A DNA stretch of 64,000 nt from Sulfuricurvum sp. GTDB lineage: Bacteria; Campylobacterota; Campylobacteria; Campylobacterales; Sulfurimonadaceae. This document shows, in pieces, positions 1 to 8,845 of the stretch. The stretch is taken from NCBI RefSeq assembly GCF_028681615.1, contig NZ_JAQUHV010000001.1, positions 124,001 through 188,000 of the forward strand, in the 5' to 3' direction. A program made the translations under genes and the position numbers. How positions within the stretch are numbered: the first letter of the stretch is position 1; every line of letters starts with the position of its first letter. The notes below the pieces were generated by a model. That model was not told the DNA's origin, did not search any database, and saw only the letters and a program-made list of their open reading frames with translations.

Positions 1-210
1 TGCGGCGAAAAGGGCAAAAAGCTCTTCGCTGAAAGGGCGAAGATCGTCCATATAGGCGGCACGAAAATCGGGAAGGACGATGTGAGGAATTTCCAAAAAT
101 GACGATACATCGCTGAGTTCCGACGCCTCTTTCGTATCCTCACATAGAAGAATCTCGGGAAGAGCCTTCGGATTATTTTTTACGTATTCATACCAACGGG
201 CTTGTGACAT
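1..210 (-). CDS. mfd: Transcription-repair coupling factor Mfd, N-terminal fragment
   Basis: The first 70 codons of a gene that runs off the left edge. The translation begins MSQARWYEYVKNNPKA and continues open to base 1. Mfd is a cytoplasmic ATP-dependent translocase that removes RNA polymerase stalled at DNA damage and recruits UvrA. The call rests mainly on position: mfd lies directly downstream of folC in Campylobacter and Sulfurimonas, and the visible N-terminus resembles that family. No helicase motif falls inside the fragment. The start overlaps the 3' end of folC by 23 bases, which suggests translational coupling. Confidence 0.6.
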   Translation of the reverse strand, partial: MSQARWYEYVKNNPKALPEILLCEDTKEASELSDVSSFLEIPHIVLPDFRAAYMDDLRPFSEELFALFAA

Positions 211-1351
211 TTATCCTCTTTAAAAACGTTTCGGCTACACTGAAGGAGCCGAAAACCAAATACTCTTTATCTTCTCGAATCGTTTCAAATGATCCAAAAG
301 GGATATTAAAATCATCTAAAACCTTTTCCAACTCTTCACGTTTAACAATCCGAGTTTCATCGACATCGATAATCTCGACCTTCTCGATGATCGGTTGTAA
401 CAGGCTCAATATCTCGCGATACTCTTTATCGGCGTAAGTGTTATAGATCAGGGTCACTTTTTTCCCGACATACGCTTGTGCTATCGAATCAGCCGCCAAT
501 GCATTGTGCCCGACATCCAACGTGATATTGGGTGCGATGCGGCTCAGCCGTCCGAACAGCGCGTTTTGATCAAAAAGGGGCTCAGTGGCTTCATACCCCA
601 GAAGGGTATACGCCGCCATGGCCAAAGCGAGATTATCGCGCAAATACTCGCTGAGACCGTTTTTAGTGGCAAGATGCAATGCCTGTTCTTCGATTTTCGG
701 AGTGAACATCTCCGATACTCCCAAAAGCGTGCACCCTTTTTCCTCAGCAATTGTTCTCGCAATCGTTTCGACTTCCGGATGTTTTTGTTTTCCCAAAAGG
801 GCAACACGCTGCATACTGCGCAATTTTGTAGCGGCAATGGACGCTATCGTCCCTCCCAAAAATGCCGCGTGATCAAAATCGATGGGGGTAAAAATGGTGA
901 GTATTTTGTCAAAAACAGCCGTCGCATCAAACTCCCCTCCGAGCCCCGCTTCGCATACGACGTATTCACACCCCGCATATACGACCATCGCGAGGAGCGT
1001 CGTATACTCGAAATAGCTCAGCGATTCGGCAACCTCCAACGCTAAAAGAGCCAAAAGTTTTTTATGTGACGCCTCCAAAGCTTCATCATTGATATCCGAG
1101 CCGTCCATCCATATCCGCTCGTTAAAACGAAGAATATGCGGCGAGGTGTAATGTCCTACCTTTTTACCGGAGCGATGCAATGCCGTGGCTAAAAAACGTC
1201 CCGTTGAACCTTTACCGTTGGTACCGACGAGATGAATAATCTTGGGGTGCGGAAGCAGATGTGCGATTTCTCGATACGCTTTGGGAAAACGCTCATAATC
1301 GATCACATCGTAAAAGAGCGGTTTTTGGGCTAAAAAATCATCTAACGTCAT
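188..1351 (-). CDS. folC: Folylpolyglutamate synthase / dihydrofolate synthase
   Basis: A cytoplasmic Mur-ligase-family enzyme that adds glutamate to dihydropteroate and to folates using ATP. The 387-residue product has the family P-loop GTNGKGST at residues 43-50, followed by HYTSPHILRFNERI, a typical FolC motif. It is somewhat shorter than the roughly 420 residues of enterobacterial FolC, as is usual in Campylobacterota. The ATG overlaps the end of the upstream diguanylate cyclase by 4 bases, and its own end overlaps mfd, so it sits inside a compact leftward operon. Whether both activities are present cannot be judged from sequence alone. Confidence 0.93.
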   Translation of the reverse strand: MTLDDFLAQKPLFYDVIDYERFPKAYREIAHLLPHPKIIHLVGTNGKGSTGRFLATALHRSGKKVGHYTSPHILRFNERIWMDGSDINDEALEASHKKLLALLALEVAESLSYFEYTTLLAMVVYAGCEYVVCEAGLGGEFDATAVFDKILTIFTPIDFDHAAFLGGTIASIAATKLRSMQRVALLGKQKHPEVETIARTIAEEKGCTLLGVSEMFTPKIEEQALHLATKNGLSEYLRDNLALAMAAYTLLGYEATEPLFDQNALFGRLSRIAPNITLDVGHNALAADSIAQAYVGKKVTLIYNTYADKEYREILSLLQPIIEKVEIIDVDETRIVKREELEKVLDDFNIPFGSFETIREDKEYLVFGSFSVAETFLKRINVTSPLV

Positions 1352-2889
1352 GCAGGCTCTATACGGTTTCGCCCTTTACGTTTGGCACTGTAGAGTCTCT
1401 CATCGGCACCCTTCATAAGCGCTTTCAATGAAGGGTAATCTTTGCGCTCGGCGGCTCCGATGCTGACACTGACACTGATCCGCTCTCCCTGAAACATAAA
1501 ATGGGCCTGCTCAACATGGGCACGTACTTTTTCACAAAAGACTTTTGCCCCTGTGAGATCGGTGTCACCTAAAATCGCCAAAAATTCTTCCCCGCCGTAG
1601 CGTCCAACGATATCGCTTGTTCTCGCTTCTTCTTTGAGTATTTTGGCAAAAGCAAGGAGGACTGCATCCCCCGCTTCATGTCCATAGGTATCATTCACCT
1701 TTTTAAAATGATCCAGATCGAGCATCGCGACACTAAAAGTACGGCCATGCCGCTCATACTCCGCTTCTTTGATGGTTAAATACTCTTCAATCGCCCGTTT
1801 GTTGTAGAGTTTGGTCAAAAAATCTTCACGTGAAGCCTGTGTCGCCTGTGAGAGTTCAGCTTCCAGCGTTGCAATCTTTTTACCCATTTGGGTCACTTTG
1901 TCGTTATGAATTTTGAGGTCTTTGCTCAAAACTTCTACTTTCTCTTCCAGCGTGCTTGCAATCGCATAAAGGCGCTTATGTGCGGTTTTAAAATCGCTGG
2001 GTTTATTGCTCTCAAGTGATTCAAGATCCCGTTTGACTTCCCGGATTTCAGTCGTCGAGTTTTCGCTCCGTTCAATCAGTTCAATCAGCTGCGCGGAGAG
2101 CTTTTCCAACAGCGTATCGAGTGCCCGAACCATCTCTTCGACACTTTGTTTGTCCAATGCAATCCGCATCGAGATTGCTGTTTTAAGCTCTTTTTCGCAT
2201 TCATCCGTTGCGATATAAGCAGGATTATCACGCAATTTTTGAGAGAGCTGAATCGTCGCGGTGTCCATCGTCGGTGCAATCGAAGGAACCAGTGAAGAGA
2301 CCAGCAGACGCACTGTTTTGGCGTGATCGATCTCAACCGTCTGGGCTCCCCCCTCTTGGAGATTTAACCCCTCAATCGTTTTACGCAGATTGGCGGTATC
2401 CACCGGGCCGAACGTTGCCAATCTCATCAAAAAAGTATCGTCATAAATCGTGAGAAAATTGCTCCACGCCTGTTTGAGCAGATCAATCTGTGTGGCACCG
2501 CCTTGGGTTTCTAAAATAGCAATGGTTTTTTTAGCGAGTGCGGATGCATCCGGGTTGTGCAAAGCATCGATACTCTGCGCCATTTTTTTCGCTAATGAAC
2601 TGAGTAATTCAACGAGGATTGAGGCTTCGCTCGGGTTGAGACGGCTGAGTTTTGAGATCAAAAAACGGATCAGTTCCGCTGTCGTTCGTACACGATACTG
2701 CTTGATCTCTTCGGCAGTTTTTTTATCCAATAACGATACATAGCGATCGATTCCGCTGCAATCTTCGACAGAAAAACCGGCTTTTTTAGCTTCTGCGCAA
2801 AAGGTTTCGGTATACACATCGGGAGTCCATACTTTACCTTCGGCTTTGAGCCGATCTACGGTGTTGCGAACAATTTGGTTGATGGTCAT
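1348..2889 (-). CDS. Soluble diguanylate cyclase (GGDEF)
   Basis: Predicted to make cyclic di-GMP from two GTP. The 513-residue protein has no membrane segment. Residues 1 to about 250 form a helical N-terminal region that I do not recognise; about 255-350 is strongly heptad-like coiled coil; about 355-510 is the GGDEF domain. The active-site motif is GGEEF at 432-436. An RxxD inhibitory site (RTSD) lies exactly five residues before it, which predicts product inhibition. It is cytoplasmic and lies between lptE and folC, with a 4-base overlap into folC and a 10-base gap from lptE. The input signal is unknown. Confidence 0.88.
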   Translation of the reverse strand: MTINQIVRNTVDRLKAEGKVWTPDVYTETFCAEAKKAGFSVEDCSGIDRYVSLLDKKTAEEIKQYRVRTTAELIRFLISKLSRLNPSEASILVELLSSLAKKMAQSIDALHNPDASALAKKTIAILETQGGATQIDLLKQAWSNFLTIYDDTFLMRLATFGPVDTANLRKTIEGLNLQEGGAQTVEIDHAKTVRLLVSSLVPSIAPTMDTATIQLSQKLRDNPAYIATDECEKELKTAISMRIALDKQSVEEMVRALDTLLEKLSAQLIELIERSENSTTEIREVKRDLESLESNKPSDFKTAHKRLYAIASTLEEKVEVLSKDLKIHNDKVTQMGKKIATLEAELSQATQASREDFLTKLYNKRAIEEYLTIKEAEYERHGRTFSVAMLDLDHFKKVNDTYGHEAGDAVLLAFAKILKEEARTSDIVGRYGGEEFLAILGDTDLTGAKVFCEKVRAHVEQAHFMFQGERISVSVSIGAAERKDYPSLKALMKGADERLYSAKRKGRNRIEPA

Positions 2890-2899
2890 CGGATACCTC

Positions 2900-3403
2900 T
2901 TATTTCGAGCTTGCGCCCTGTGCCGCTACCTGTGCGATAAATGAATCGATCCCTTTTTGCGCCCCTTGGCGTATCGCCTCAAAGCGTGCCTGATCCGAAA
3001 TGATGGCATTCGGTTCGATCGAGAAGTCATACATTCCCCGTGTCGAATACGAAGAGGTTGTTTCCCCTACACTACGGTCAATATGCATTATAACCGTTGT
3101 ACGATACGTAATAACATATCCATTGGTATCATAGCGCAACGGTGTGAATAATACCGAAGCAATTGATATTTTCAAGTGTGTTTTAGAGAGTTTTTTCGAA
3201 ACGAGTGCCGTTCTGAATTTTGTAATAACGGCCTCGTCCACGGCATCTTTAATGATAACCGTATTTTGCGGGTCTTCCATGGAGATAACTACTTCGGTGC
3301 TGACGCTGTCTCCGAGAACATTTTTGGCATAGTAGGATGCCGGAGCATACCCGCATCCGCTGAATAACACAACCCACGCCAAAAATATCACTAAACGCAT
3401 CAC
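2900..3403 (-). CDS. lptE: LPS-assembly lipoprotein LptE-like
   Basis: A 167-residue outer-membrane lipoprotein. The N-terminus is a short hydrophobic signal ending in a lipobox FSGC with the lipidated cysteine at residue 17, followed by GYAPASYYAKN. LptE plugs the LptD barrel that delivers LPS to the cell surface. LptE sequences diverge strongly, so the name rests on the lipobox, size, beta-rich body and the position directly behind leuS, where Campylobacter carries its LptE-like gene. It lies 1 base after leuS and 10 bases before the diguanylate cyclase. Confidence 0.68.
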   Translation of the reverse strand: MMRLVIFLAWVVLFSGCGYAPASYYAKNVLGDSVSTEVVISMEDPQNTVIIKDAVDEAVITKFRTALVSKKLSKTHLKISIASVLFTPLRYDTNGYVITYRTTVIMHIDRSVGETTSSYSTRGMYDFSIEPNAIISDQARFEAIRQGAQKGIDSFIAQVAAQGASSK

Positions 3404-3404
3404 A

Positions 3405-5852
3405 CTACCCTTTTATAACCAGATTCACCAGTTTACCCGGAATGACAATCGATTTCACGATCTCTTTCCCATCAATCCATTTTTCAACGGCACCCTTGGC
3501 AATCTCGATAATCGCTTCTTGGCTCTCGTTTACTCCAACCTCGATTGTAGCACGATTTTTACCGTTGATAGAGACACCCAGGCTCAATGCTTCGACTTCG
3601 AAAACCTCTTCGCGCACGGTTTGGATACCGAAATTCTTTCCGTTAAACAGATTAGTCGAGAGTTCCCAGCAGATATGAGGGACGATCGGTTCCATAATCG
3701 AAGTGAGTATCCAATACCCTTCCGTCCACACATCACGGTTGCTCTGCTCATTCAGCGCGTTCATCGCTTCCATCACACCGGCAATCATCGTGTTAAACGT
3801 ATGACGTTCACCGTAGACCTCTTGAGCCCGTTTCAGTGCTTCGTACACTTTTTTGCGTGCGGCTTTTTCCTCTTTGGAGAGAGAACTATGATCGATCTTC
3901 GGTAAAGAATCGGTAACATTGACGTATTGACTGCGATCGGCGAATCGTTTAAGGAAACGGAAAGATCCCTCAACCGCGCTGTCGTTCCACTCCAACTCTT
4001 GGGTCGGAGGGGCGGCAAACAGAATAAATAGCCGCGCCGTATCGGCACCATATTTCGCTACCAGCTCTCCCGGATCGACGGTGTTGCCTTTGGATTTGGA
4101 CATCTTAGCCCCGTCTTTAAGCACCATCCCCTGAGTGAGCAAATGTTCAAACGGCTCATCTGAGTTGACGTATCCCAAATCACGGAGCATTTTGGTAAAG
4201 AAACGGGCATACAACAGATGTAAAATCGCATGCTCAATCCCGCCGATGTAGTGGTCAACGTTCATCCAATAATCAAGCGCTTCTTTGTCAAACGCCTCTT
4301 TGAAATCGTTTTTGACGGTATAGCGTAAAAAATACCATGACGACTGGATAAACGTATCCATCGTATCGGTCTCACGAATAGCCGGTTTGCCGCATTTCGG
4401 ACACGTGCAATGTTTCCACGACGGGTGGTGTTCCAGCGGATTTCCCTCTCCGTTTATGACAACGTCTTCAGGCAATGCAACCGGAAGTTTGGCTTTATCC
4501 TCAGGGACGATGCCGCAAGAGTCACAATGAATCAACGGAATCGGGGCACCCCAATAGCGCTGACGGCTGATTCCCCAGTCTTTGAGACGGAAATTAATCA
4601 CTTTTTTACCGAGCTTATTCGCTTCAAAATAGTCCATAATCGAAGCTTTGGCGGTAACATTGTCTAATCCGCTAAACTCTGCACTCTCATGTAAAACACC
4701 TGTTTCGGTATACGCACACCCCTGCGGCAACTCGCCCTCGGATGGGAAAATAACCGCTTTGATCGGAAGATCGTATTTGGTCGCGAACTCATAATCGCGA
4801 TCATCGTGCGCAGGAACCGCCATAACCGCACCCGAGCCGTAATCGGTAAGGACGAAGTTCGCCACCCACACCGGAACTTTTTCCCCGGTTAACGGATGGA
4901 GTACATTGATACCGAGCGATACCCCCTCTTTCGGGCTTGTCGCACGGTCACGTGCACTTACACGCTGCATCGCTTTGATGGCATCCGCAGTCGCATCATC
5001 AAGCAGACCGAATGAGAGCATATGGCGGACAATCTCGTGTTCCGGAGCCAATGCCGCATAACTCACACCGTAAATCGTGTCAGGCCGTGTGGTAAAGACA
5101 TCAAAGCTTTGATACACAGCACCGAGTTTCGACTCACTCTCATCATCGAGTTTAAATGCAAATTCCAAACCGTACGATTTGCCGATCCAGTTCTCCTGCA
5201 TCGTCAAAACCTGTTTCGGCCATTTCCCTTCAAGGGTCTTGAGCGATTCGAGAAGTTCTTCGGAGTAATCGCTGATTTTGAGATAGTACTGATACATCTC
5301 TTTTTGGACGATCGGGGTGCCGCATCTCCAACATCCGCCGTCAACAACCTGCTCGTTCGCTAAAACGGTCAAGTCATGCGGACACCAGTTTAGGAACCCC
5401 TGTTTGCGGTACAAAAGCCCACGGTTAAACATATCGATGATAAAACCCTGCTCGAACGCCGTATATTCCGGATTCGACGTTGCAAATTCCCGCTCTTCGG
5501 AGAAAGAAAGTCCAAGTCCCGCAAGCTCTCCTCGCATCGTAGCGATGTTCTCGTACGTCCATTTTTTAGGGTGAACACCGTGTTTGATCGCCGCATTCTC
5601 TGCAGGCATACCGAAGCTGTCCCAGCCGATCGGGTGAAGGACATTAAAACCTTGCTGACGATAATATCGGGCGAAAGTGTCACCGATGGTGTAGTTACGG
5701 ACGTGACCCATGTGGATACGCCCTGATGGGTAAGGAAACATACTGAGGACGTATTTTTTAGGTTTGCTAAAATCATCCGAAGGCTCATACGCCTTCGTAG
5801 CACTCCACGTTTTTTGCCATTTGGCCTCAATCGATGCTGGGGTGTAATTCAA
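3405..5852 (-). CDS. leuS: Leucyl-tRNA synthetase
   Basis: A class I aminoacyl-tRNA synthetase charging tRNA-Leu in the cytoplasm. The 815 residues show the HIGH-type motif HMGH at 47-50, the KMSKS loop at 583-587, and a CP1 editing domain with TTRPDTIYG at about 254-262 and the [15 protein letters not shown] block at 339-353. A zinc-ribbon-like cluster (CDSCG, CPKCG) sits near 443-488. Length and motif order are normal for bacterial LeuRS. It follows secF by about 110 bases and precedes lptE by 1 base. Confidence 0.98.
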   Translation of the reverse strand: MNYTPASIEAKWQKTWSATKAYEPSDDFSKPKKYVLSMFPYPSGRIHMGHVRNYTIGDTFARYYRQQGFNVLHPIGWDSFGMPAENAAIKHGVHPKKWTYENIATMRGELAGLGLSFSEEREFATSNPEYTAFEQGFIIDMFNRGLLYRKQGFLNWCPHDLTVLANEQVVDGGCWRCGTPIVQKEMYQYYLKISDYSEELLESLKTLEGKWPKQVLTMQENWIGKSYGLEFAFKLDDESESKLGAVYQSFDVFTTRPDTIYGVSYAALAPEHEIVRHMLSFGLLDDATADAIKAMQRVSARDRATSPKEGVSLGINVLHPLTGEKVPVWVANFVLTDYGSGAVMAVPAHDDRDYEFATKYDLPIKAVIFPSEGELPQGCAYTETGVLHESAEFSGLDNVTAKASIMDYFEANKLGKKVINFRLKDWGISRQRYWGAPIPLIHCDSCGIVPEDKAKLPVALPEDVVINGEGNPLEHHPSWKHCTCPKCGKPAIRETDTMDTFIQSSWYFLRYTVKNDFKEAFDKEALDYWMNVDHYIGGIEHAILHLLYARFFTKMLRDLGYVNSDEPFEHLLTQGMVLKDGAKMSKSKGNTVDPGELVAKYGADTARLFILFAAPPTQELEWNDSAVEGSFRFLKRFADRSQYVNVTDSLPKIDHSSLSKEEKAARKKVYEALKRAQEVYGERHTFNTMIAGVMEAMNALNEQSNRDVWTEGYWILTSIMEPIVPHICWELSTNLFNGKNFGIQTVREEVFEVEALSLGVSINGKNRATIEVGVNESQEAIIEIAKGAVEKWIDGKEIVKSIVIPGKLVNLVIKG

Positions 5853-5933
5853 AAAAAACTCCTAAATCTATCTAGAACGCCAAAAGGGATAAAATTCCTT
5901 TGGACTACGCTAGCCGCTATGGCACTTAAGCTA

Positions 5934-5946
5934 GCCTCTTTGAGGC
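5934..5946 (-). terminator. Short hairpin after secF
   Basis: GCCTC-TTT-GAGGC forms a 5-bp stem with a 3-base loop, starting 17 bases beyond the secF stop in the leftward direction. The 110-base secF-leuS spacer also holds two GCTAGC palindromes. No T-run follows the stem on the minus strand, so this is at best a weak attenuator or RNA-processing site. Confidence 0.25.
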
Positions 5947-5962
5947 AGATTTCATCCAAGGC

Positions 5963-6940
5963 TTACACGATACCTTGTTCGAACTGCGCTCTTAAACGCT
6001 CTTTTTCAGCACGGTTGCGTGCTTTTTCGGCATACCCCGCTTTGGCTTTTGCAACATCATACCCAAGCCAAATCAAGAATGGAGAGGCTACGAAAATAGA
6101 GCTGTACGCTCCGAAGATAACTCCGATCAACATCGCAAAGCTGAATCCGTGGATAATCTCTCCGCCGAATAAAAAGAGGGTCAAGATAACGAAAAAGACG
6201 GTTGCAACGGTCAAAATAGTTCGTGAAAGGGTATTGGTAACACTCTCATTGATAATATCGGCCATACTGTAACGTGCCGCATCTTTCGATTCGCGAATCG
6301 TTTCACGGATACGGTCAAAAATTACGATCGTATCGTTGATCGAGAATCCTAATATCGTCAGCAATGCCGCCAATACCGTCAAATCAAACTCAACATTGAA
6401 CAAACTGACCATACCCGCTGTAATCACAACATCATGCACCAAAGCAATGATCGCCGCAATCCCGTAACGCCACTCAAATCGAAATGCAACATAAATCAAA
6501 ATTCCTAACACAGAAAGTGAAAGAGCAAGAATCCCTTGGGTTTGGAGTTCTTTCCCGACTTTCGGTCCAACCATGTCGACCCGTCGAATCTCAAAATTCC
6601 CCGTCCCTTGAAGAGCGGCTGTAACTTGCTGAGCCGTATCTTTGGTGACATCTGCCGTCGTATTTTGAAGGCGTAAGATAATCTCCTCCGGTGAACCGAA
6701 CTCTTGGATTCCGGCTGAAGCGAACTGCGTATTTTTCAATTTTTCGCGTAGAACATCGATTTGTACCGGTTTGTCGTATTTTACCTGTACAACCGTCCCT
6801 CCTGCAAAGTCGATTCCGTAAATAAACCCTTTATTAAAAATGAGGTAAAACGAAATAATCGTTACAAGGAGTGAAAAAGTGAAGATGGGTTTGACCCATC
6901 CCATCAGATTGAATGCTTTTTTAGCTCTAAAAAATTCCAT
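5963..6940 (-). CDS. secF: Protein translocase subunit SecF
   Basis: An inner-membrane RND-type partner of SecD that uses proton motive force to help pull preproteins through SecYEG. The 325-residue protein has the SecF topology: one N-terminal membrane segment, a periplasmic domain opening with GIDFAGGTVVQVKY, then five C-terminal membrane segments. The GFSINDTIVIFDRIRE motif in the fourth segment is the SecF signature. It starts 2 bases after secD ends, so the pair is co-translated. The order yajC-secD-secF on the minus strand is standard. Confidence 0.97.
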   Translation of the reverse strand: MEFFRAKKAFNLMGWVKPIFTFSLLVTIISFYLIFNKGFIYGIDFAGGTVVQVKYDKPVQIDVLREKLKNTQFASAGIQEFGSPEEIILRLQNTTADVTKDTAQQVTAALQGTGNFEIRRVDMVGPKVGKELQTQGILALSLSVLGILIYVAFRFEWRYGIAAIIALVHDVVITAGMVSLFNVEFDLTVLAALLTILGFSINDTIVIFDRIRETIRESKDAARYSMADIINESVTNTLSRTILTVATVFFVILTLFLFGGEIIHGFSFAMLIGVIFGAYSSIFVASPFLIWLGYDVAKAKAGYAEKARNRAEKERLRAQFEQGIV

Positions 6941-6942
6941 AC

Positions 6943-8520
6943 CTACTCCTTGCGCTCAAGACGGATACCGAACCATCGGTTCATCTTTCCGCTTTTTTCG
7001 ATGTGTTCTATGAGCGCACTGAAAATTCCGTGTGTCCCTAAAATAGCCGTAAACATCGATACCAAAATACCGACGGCCAACGTTACCGCAAACCCTTTGA
7101 TCGGACCGGTTCCGTACATATACAATGCTACGGCCGCAATCAAAGTCGTCAAGTTGGCATCGACGAGGGTACTGAACGCATTGTCATATCCCCCCTCAAT
7201 CGCTTTGCGCACTTTGGCCCCTTCACGAAGAAGCTCACGTATCCGTTCATTGATAATGACGTTACCGTCCACTGCCATACCGACGGTGAGAACGATCCCC
7301 GCCATCCCCGGCAATGTCAAGGTCGCTCCGAACATCGCCATAACAGCAATGATCAAAACAATGTTGATAATCATCGCGGTCGTTGCTATAACACCGGCAT
7401 ACCCGTAATAGGCAACCATAAACAAGACGACCAATGCCGCACCTGTAGCGAATGCAATAAGGCTGGCTTTAATGCTGTCCGCTCCAAGGCTTGGACCAAC
7501 CGAGCGTTTTTCCATCATATAGATAGGAGCCAACAATGCCCCTGAACGCAATGCGATCGCAAGGTCATTCGCTTCGGCAACCGTATAATTACCGCTGATT
7601 TGTCCGCTTCCGCCGCCGATACGTTCATTAATCACCGGAGCTGAGTAAACTTTGCCGTCCAAAACAATCGCGAGACGCTTGCCGACACTTTTACCGGTAA
7701 AGTCACCGAAAATCTGCGCTCCGGCAGAGTTGAGTGAAAAATTGATCACAGGGCGGTTGTTTTGATCGTATCCGACATGCGCATCGGTCAACATCGTTCC
7801 ATCCAAGATAGGGATTTCATTGACCAAATGTTTAAGCTGCGGCTGAAGCGCATCATCGAGAATTTTATCCCCGTAACTTGCCGCTTCGGCTTCATCCATT
7901 TCATTTACCCGCATCGAACGGTCTTCATCAACCGCCATCAATTCAAGCTTCGCGGCACGGGAAATCAATTCGCGCGCACGTTGTTCTTCTTGTGGTGTCT
8001 TAATCCCCGGAAGCTCTACAAGGATTTTATCGATCCCTTGTCGTGCAACCGTCGGTTCTGCAAGCCCGAACTGATCCAGACGGTTACGAATCGTTTCGAT
8101 TGCCTGATCGACCGCACGGACTTTAAGTTTTTCGATTGCTTCAGGGGTCATACTGATCGTATATTTCCCTGCACTCGCATGGACAACCGTTCCTTCAATT
8201 GTTTTAAGGTAGGTATCGATCGCTGTCGCATCATCCGCATCTATCAGATCGAATGTTACTTTATTCTCTTGCGCGCTAATGGCATCGAGTAGAATATCAT
8301 TATGTTCGCCGTAATGTTTAAGCGCCGACGCAATCGATTTCATCTGCGAATTTACCGCTTCATCGGTTTTGACACCCAACAGCATGTGGAGTCCGCCTTG
8401 AAGGTCAAGCCCCAATGTGATTTTTTTTCCTTCACTGCTTTGCGTGAACGAAGGAATCGAGAAAACGAGCCCGATAACCGTAGCGATGATCAGTAAAACG
8501 ACGCGATAATTAAGCTTCAT
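6943..8520 (-). CDS. secD: Protein translocase subunit SecD
   Basis: The 525-residue inner-membrane SecD. It has an N-terminal membrane segment, then LGLDLQGGLHMLLGV near residue 37, a large periplasmic domain (about 50-330), and a C-terminal bundle with GMAVDGNVIINERIRE, the conserved proton-path motif. With SecF and YajC it forms the auxiliary Sec complex. The start overlaps yajC by 11 bases. The length fits Campylobacterota SecD, which is shorter than the E. coli protein. Confidence 0.97.
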   Translation of the reverse strand: MKLNYRVVLLIIATVIGLVFSIPSFTQSSEGKKITLGLDLQGGLHMLLGVKTDEAVNSQMKSIASALKHYGEHNDILLDAISAQENKVTFDLIDADDATAIDTYLKTIEGTVVHASAGKYTISMTPEAIEKLKVRAVDQAIETIRNRLDQFGLAEPTVARQGIDKILVELPGIKTPQEEQRARELISRAAKLELMAVDEDRSMRVNEMDEAEAASYGDKILDDALQPQLKHLVNEIPILDGTMLTDAHVGYDQNNRPVINFSLNSAGAQIFGDFTGKSVGKRLAIVLDGKVYSAPVINERIGGGSGQISGNYTVAEANDLAIALRSGALLAPIYMMEKRSVGPSLGADSIKASLIAFATGAALVVLFMVAYYGYAGVIATTAMIINIVLIIAVMAMFGATLTLPGMAGIVLTVGMAVDGNVIINERIRELLREGAKVRKAIEGGYDNAFSTLVDANLTTLIAAVALYMYGTGPIKGFAVTLAVGILVSMFTAILGTHGIFSALIEHIEKSGKMNRWFGIRLERKE

Positions 8521-8776
8521 CCTCGTACTTTCGCGCCACTGCGTCTTTTACAAGACGCGCTTCAGTGTCATTGTTGAATTTCACAGCAAAAAATTGCTCT
8601 TCGACTTTTTTGATCTCGACGATTAAGCCGCCGCTTGTAACGACTTTATCCCCTTTGGTGAGTGCTTCCACCATTTCTTTGTGTTTTTTAGCCTGTTGGT
8701 TTTGGGGACGAATGATCACGAAGTACATAATAGCGATCAAAAAGACGAAAGGGAGTATTTGAGTGAGAATTTCCAT
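8510..8776 (-). CDS. yajC: Preprotein translocase subunit YajC
   Basis: A small single-pass inner-membrane protein of the SecDF-YajC complex. I chose the ATG at 8776 (MEILTQILPFVFLIAIMYF) because an AAGGATATCT ribosome site precedes it and it gives the usual 88-residue YajC. An in-frame start at 8866 would add 30 unrelated residues and run into lnt. After the membrane helix comes the family motif IIRPQNQQAKKHKEM, then the GDKVVTSGGLI beta-hairpin region. It overlaps secD by 11 bases. Confidence 0.93.
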   Translation of the reverse strand: MEILTQILPFVFLIAIMYFVIIRPQNQQAKKHKEMVEALTKGDKVVTSGGLIVEIKKVEEQFFAVKFNNDTEARLVKDAVARKYEDEA

Positions 8777-8806
8777 AGATATCCTTAACATGAAGAAAAT
8801 TGTCGC

Positions 8807-8839
8807 ATTATACTCAAAAGACATTAACATCGGTATAAT
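8807..8839. promoter_or_regulatory. Divergent -10 elements of yajC and lnt
   Basis: The 69-base yajC-lnt spacer contains two perfect -10 hexamers facing apart. ATTATA at 8807-8812 reads TATAAT leftward, 31 bases from the yajC ATG. TATAAT at 8834-8839 faces rightward and ends only 6 bases before the lnt ATG. Neither has a convincing -35, which is common in Campylobacterota promoters. The rightward one implies a very short or absent 5' leader for lnt. Confidence 0.5.
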
Positions 8840-8845
8840 TGCGCC

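Noticed and set aside
476-1045. Plus-strand open frame of 189 codons inside folC
   Set aside because: It lies antisense to a clear folC with all motifs, has biased composition and shows no recognisable domain or ribosome site.
5905-5938. Two GCTAGC palindromes in the secF-leuS spacer as a recombination or att site
   Set aside because: Six-base palindromes are expected by chance, and no mobile gene is near.
7762-8292. Plus-strand open frame of 176 codons inside secD
   Set aside because: Antisense to the conserved secD periplasmic domain; its composition (rich in F, R, C) is that of a reverse-frame shadow.
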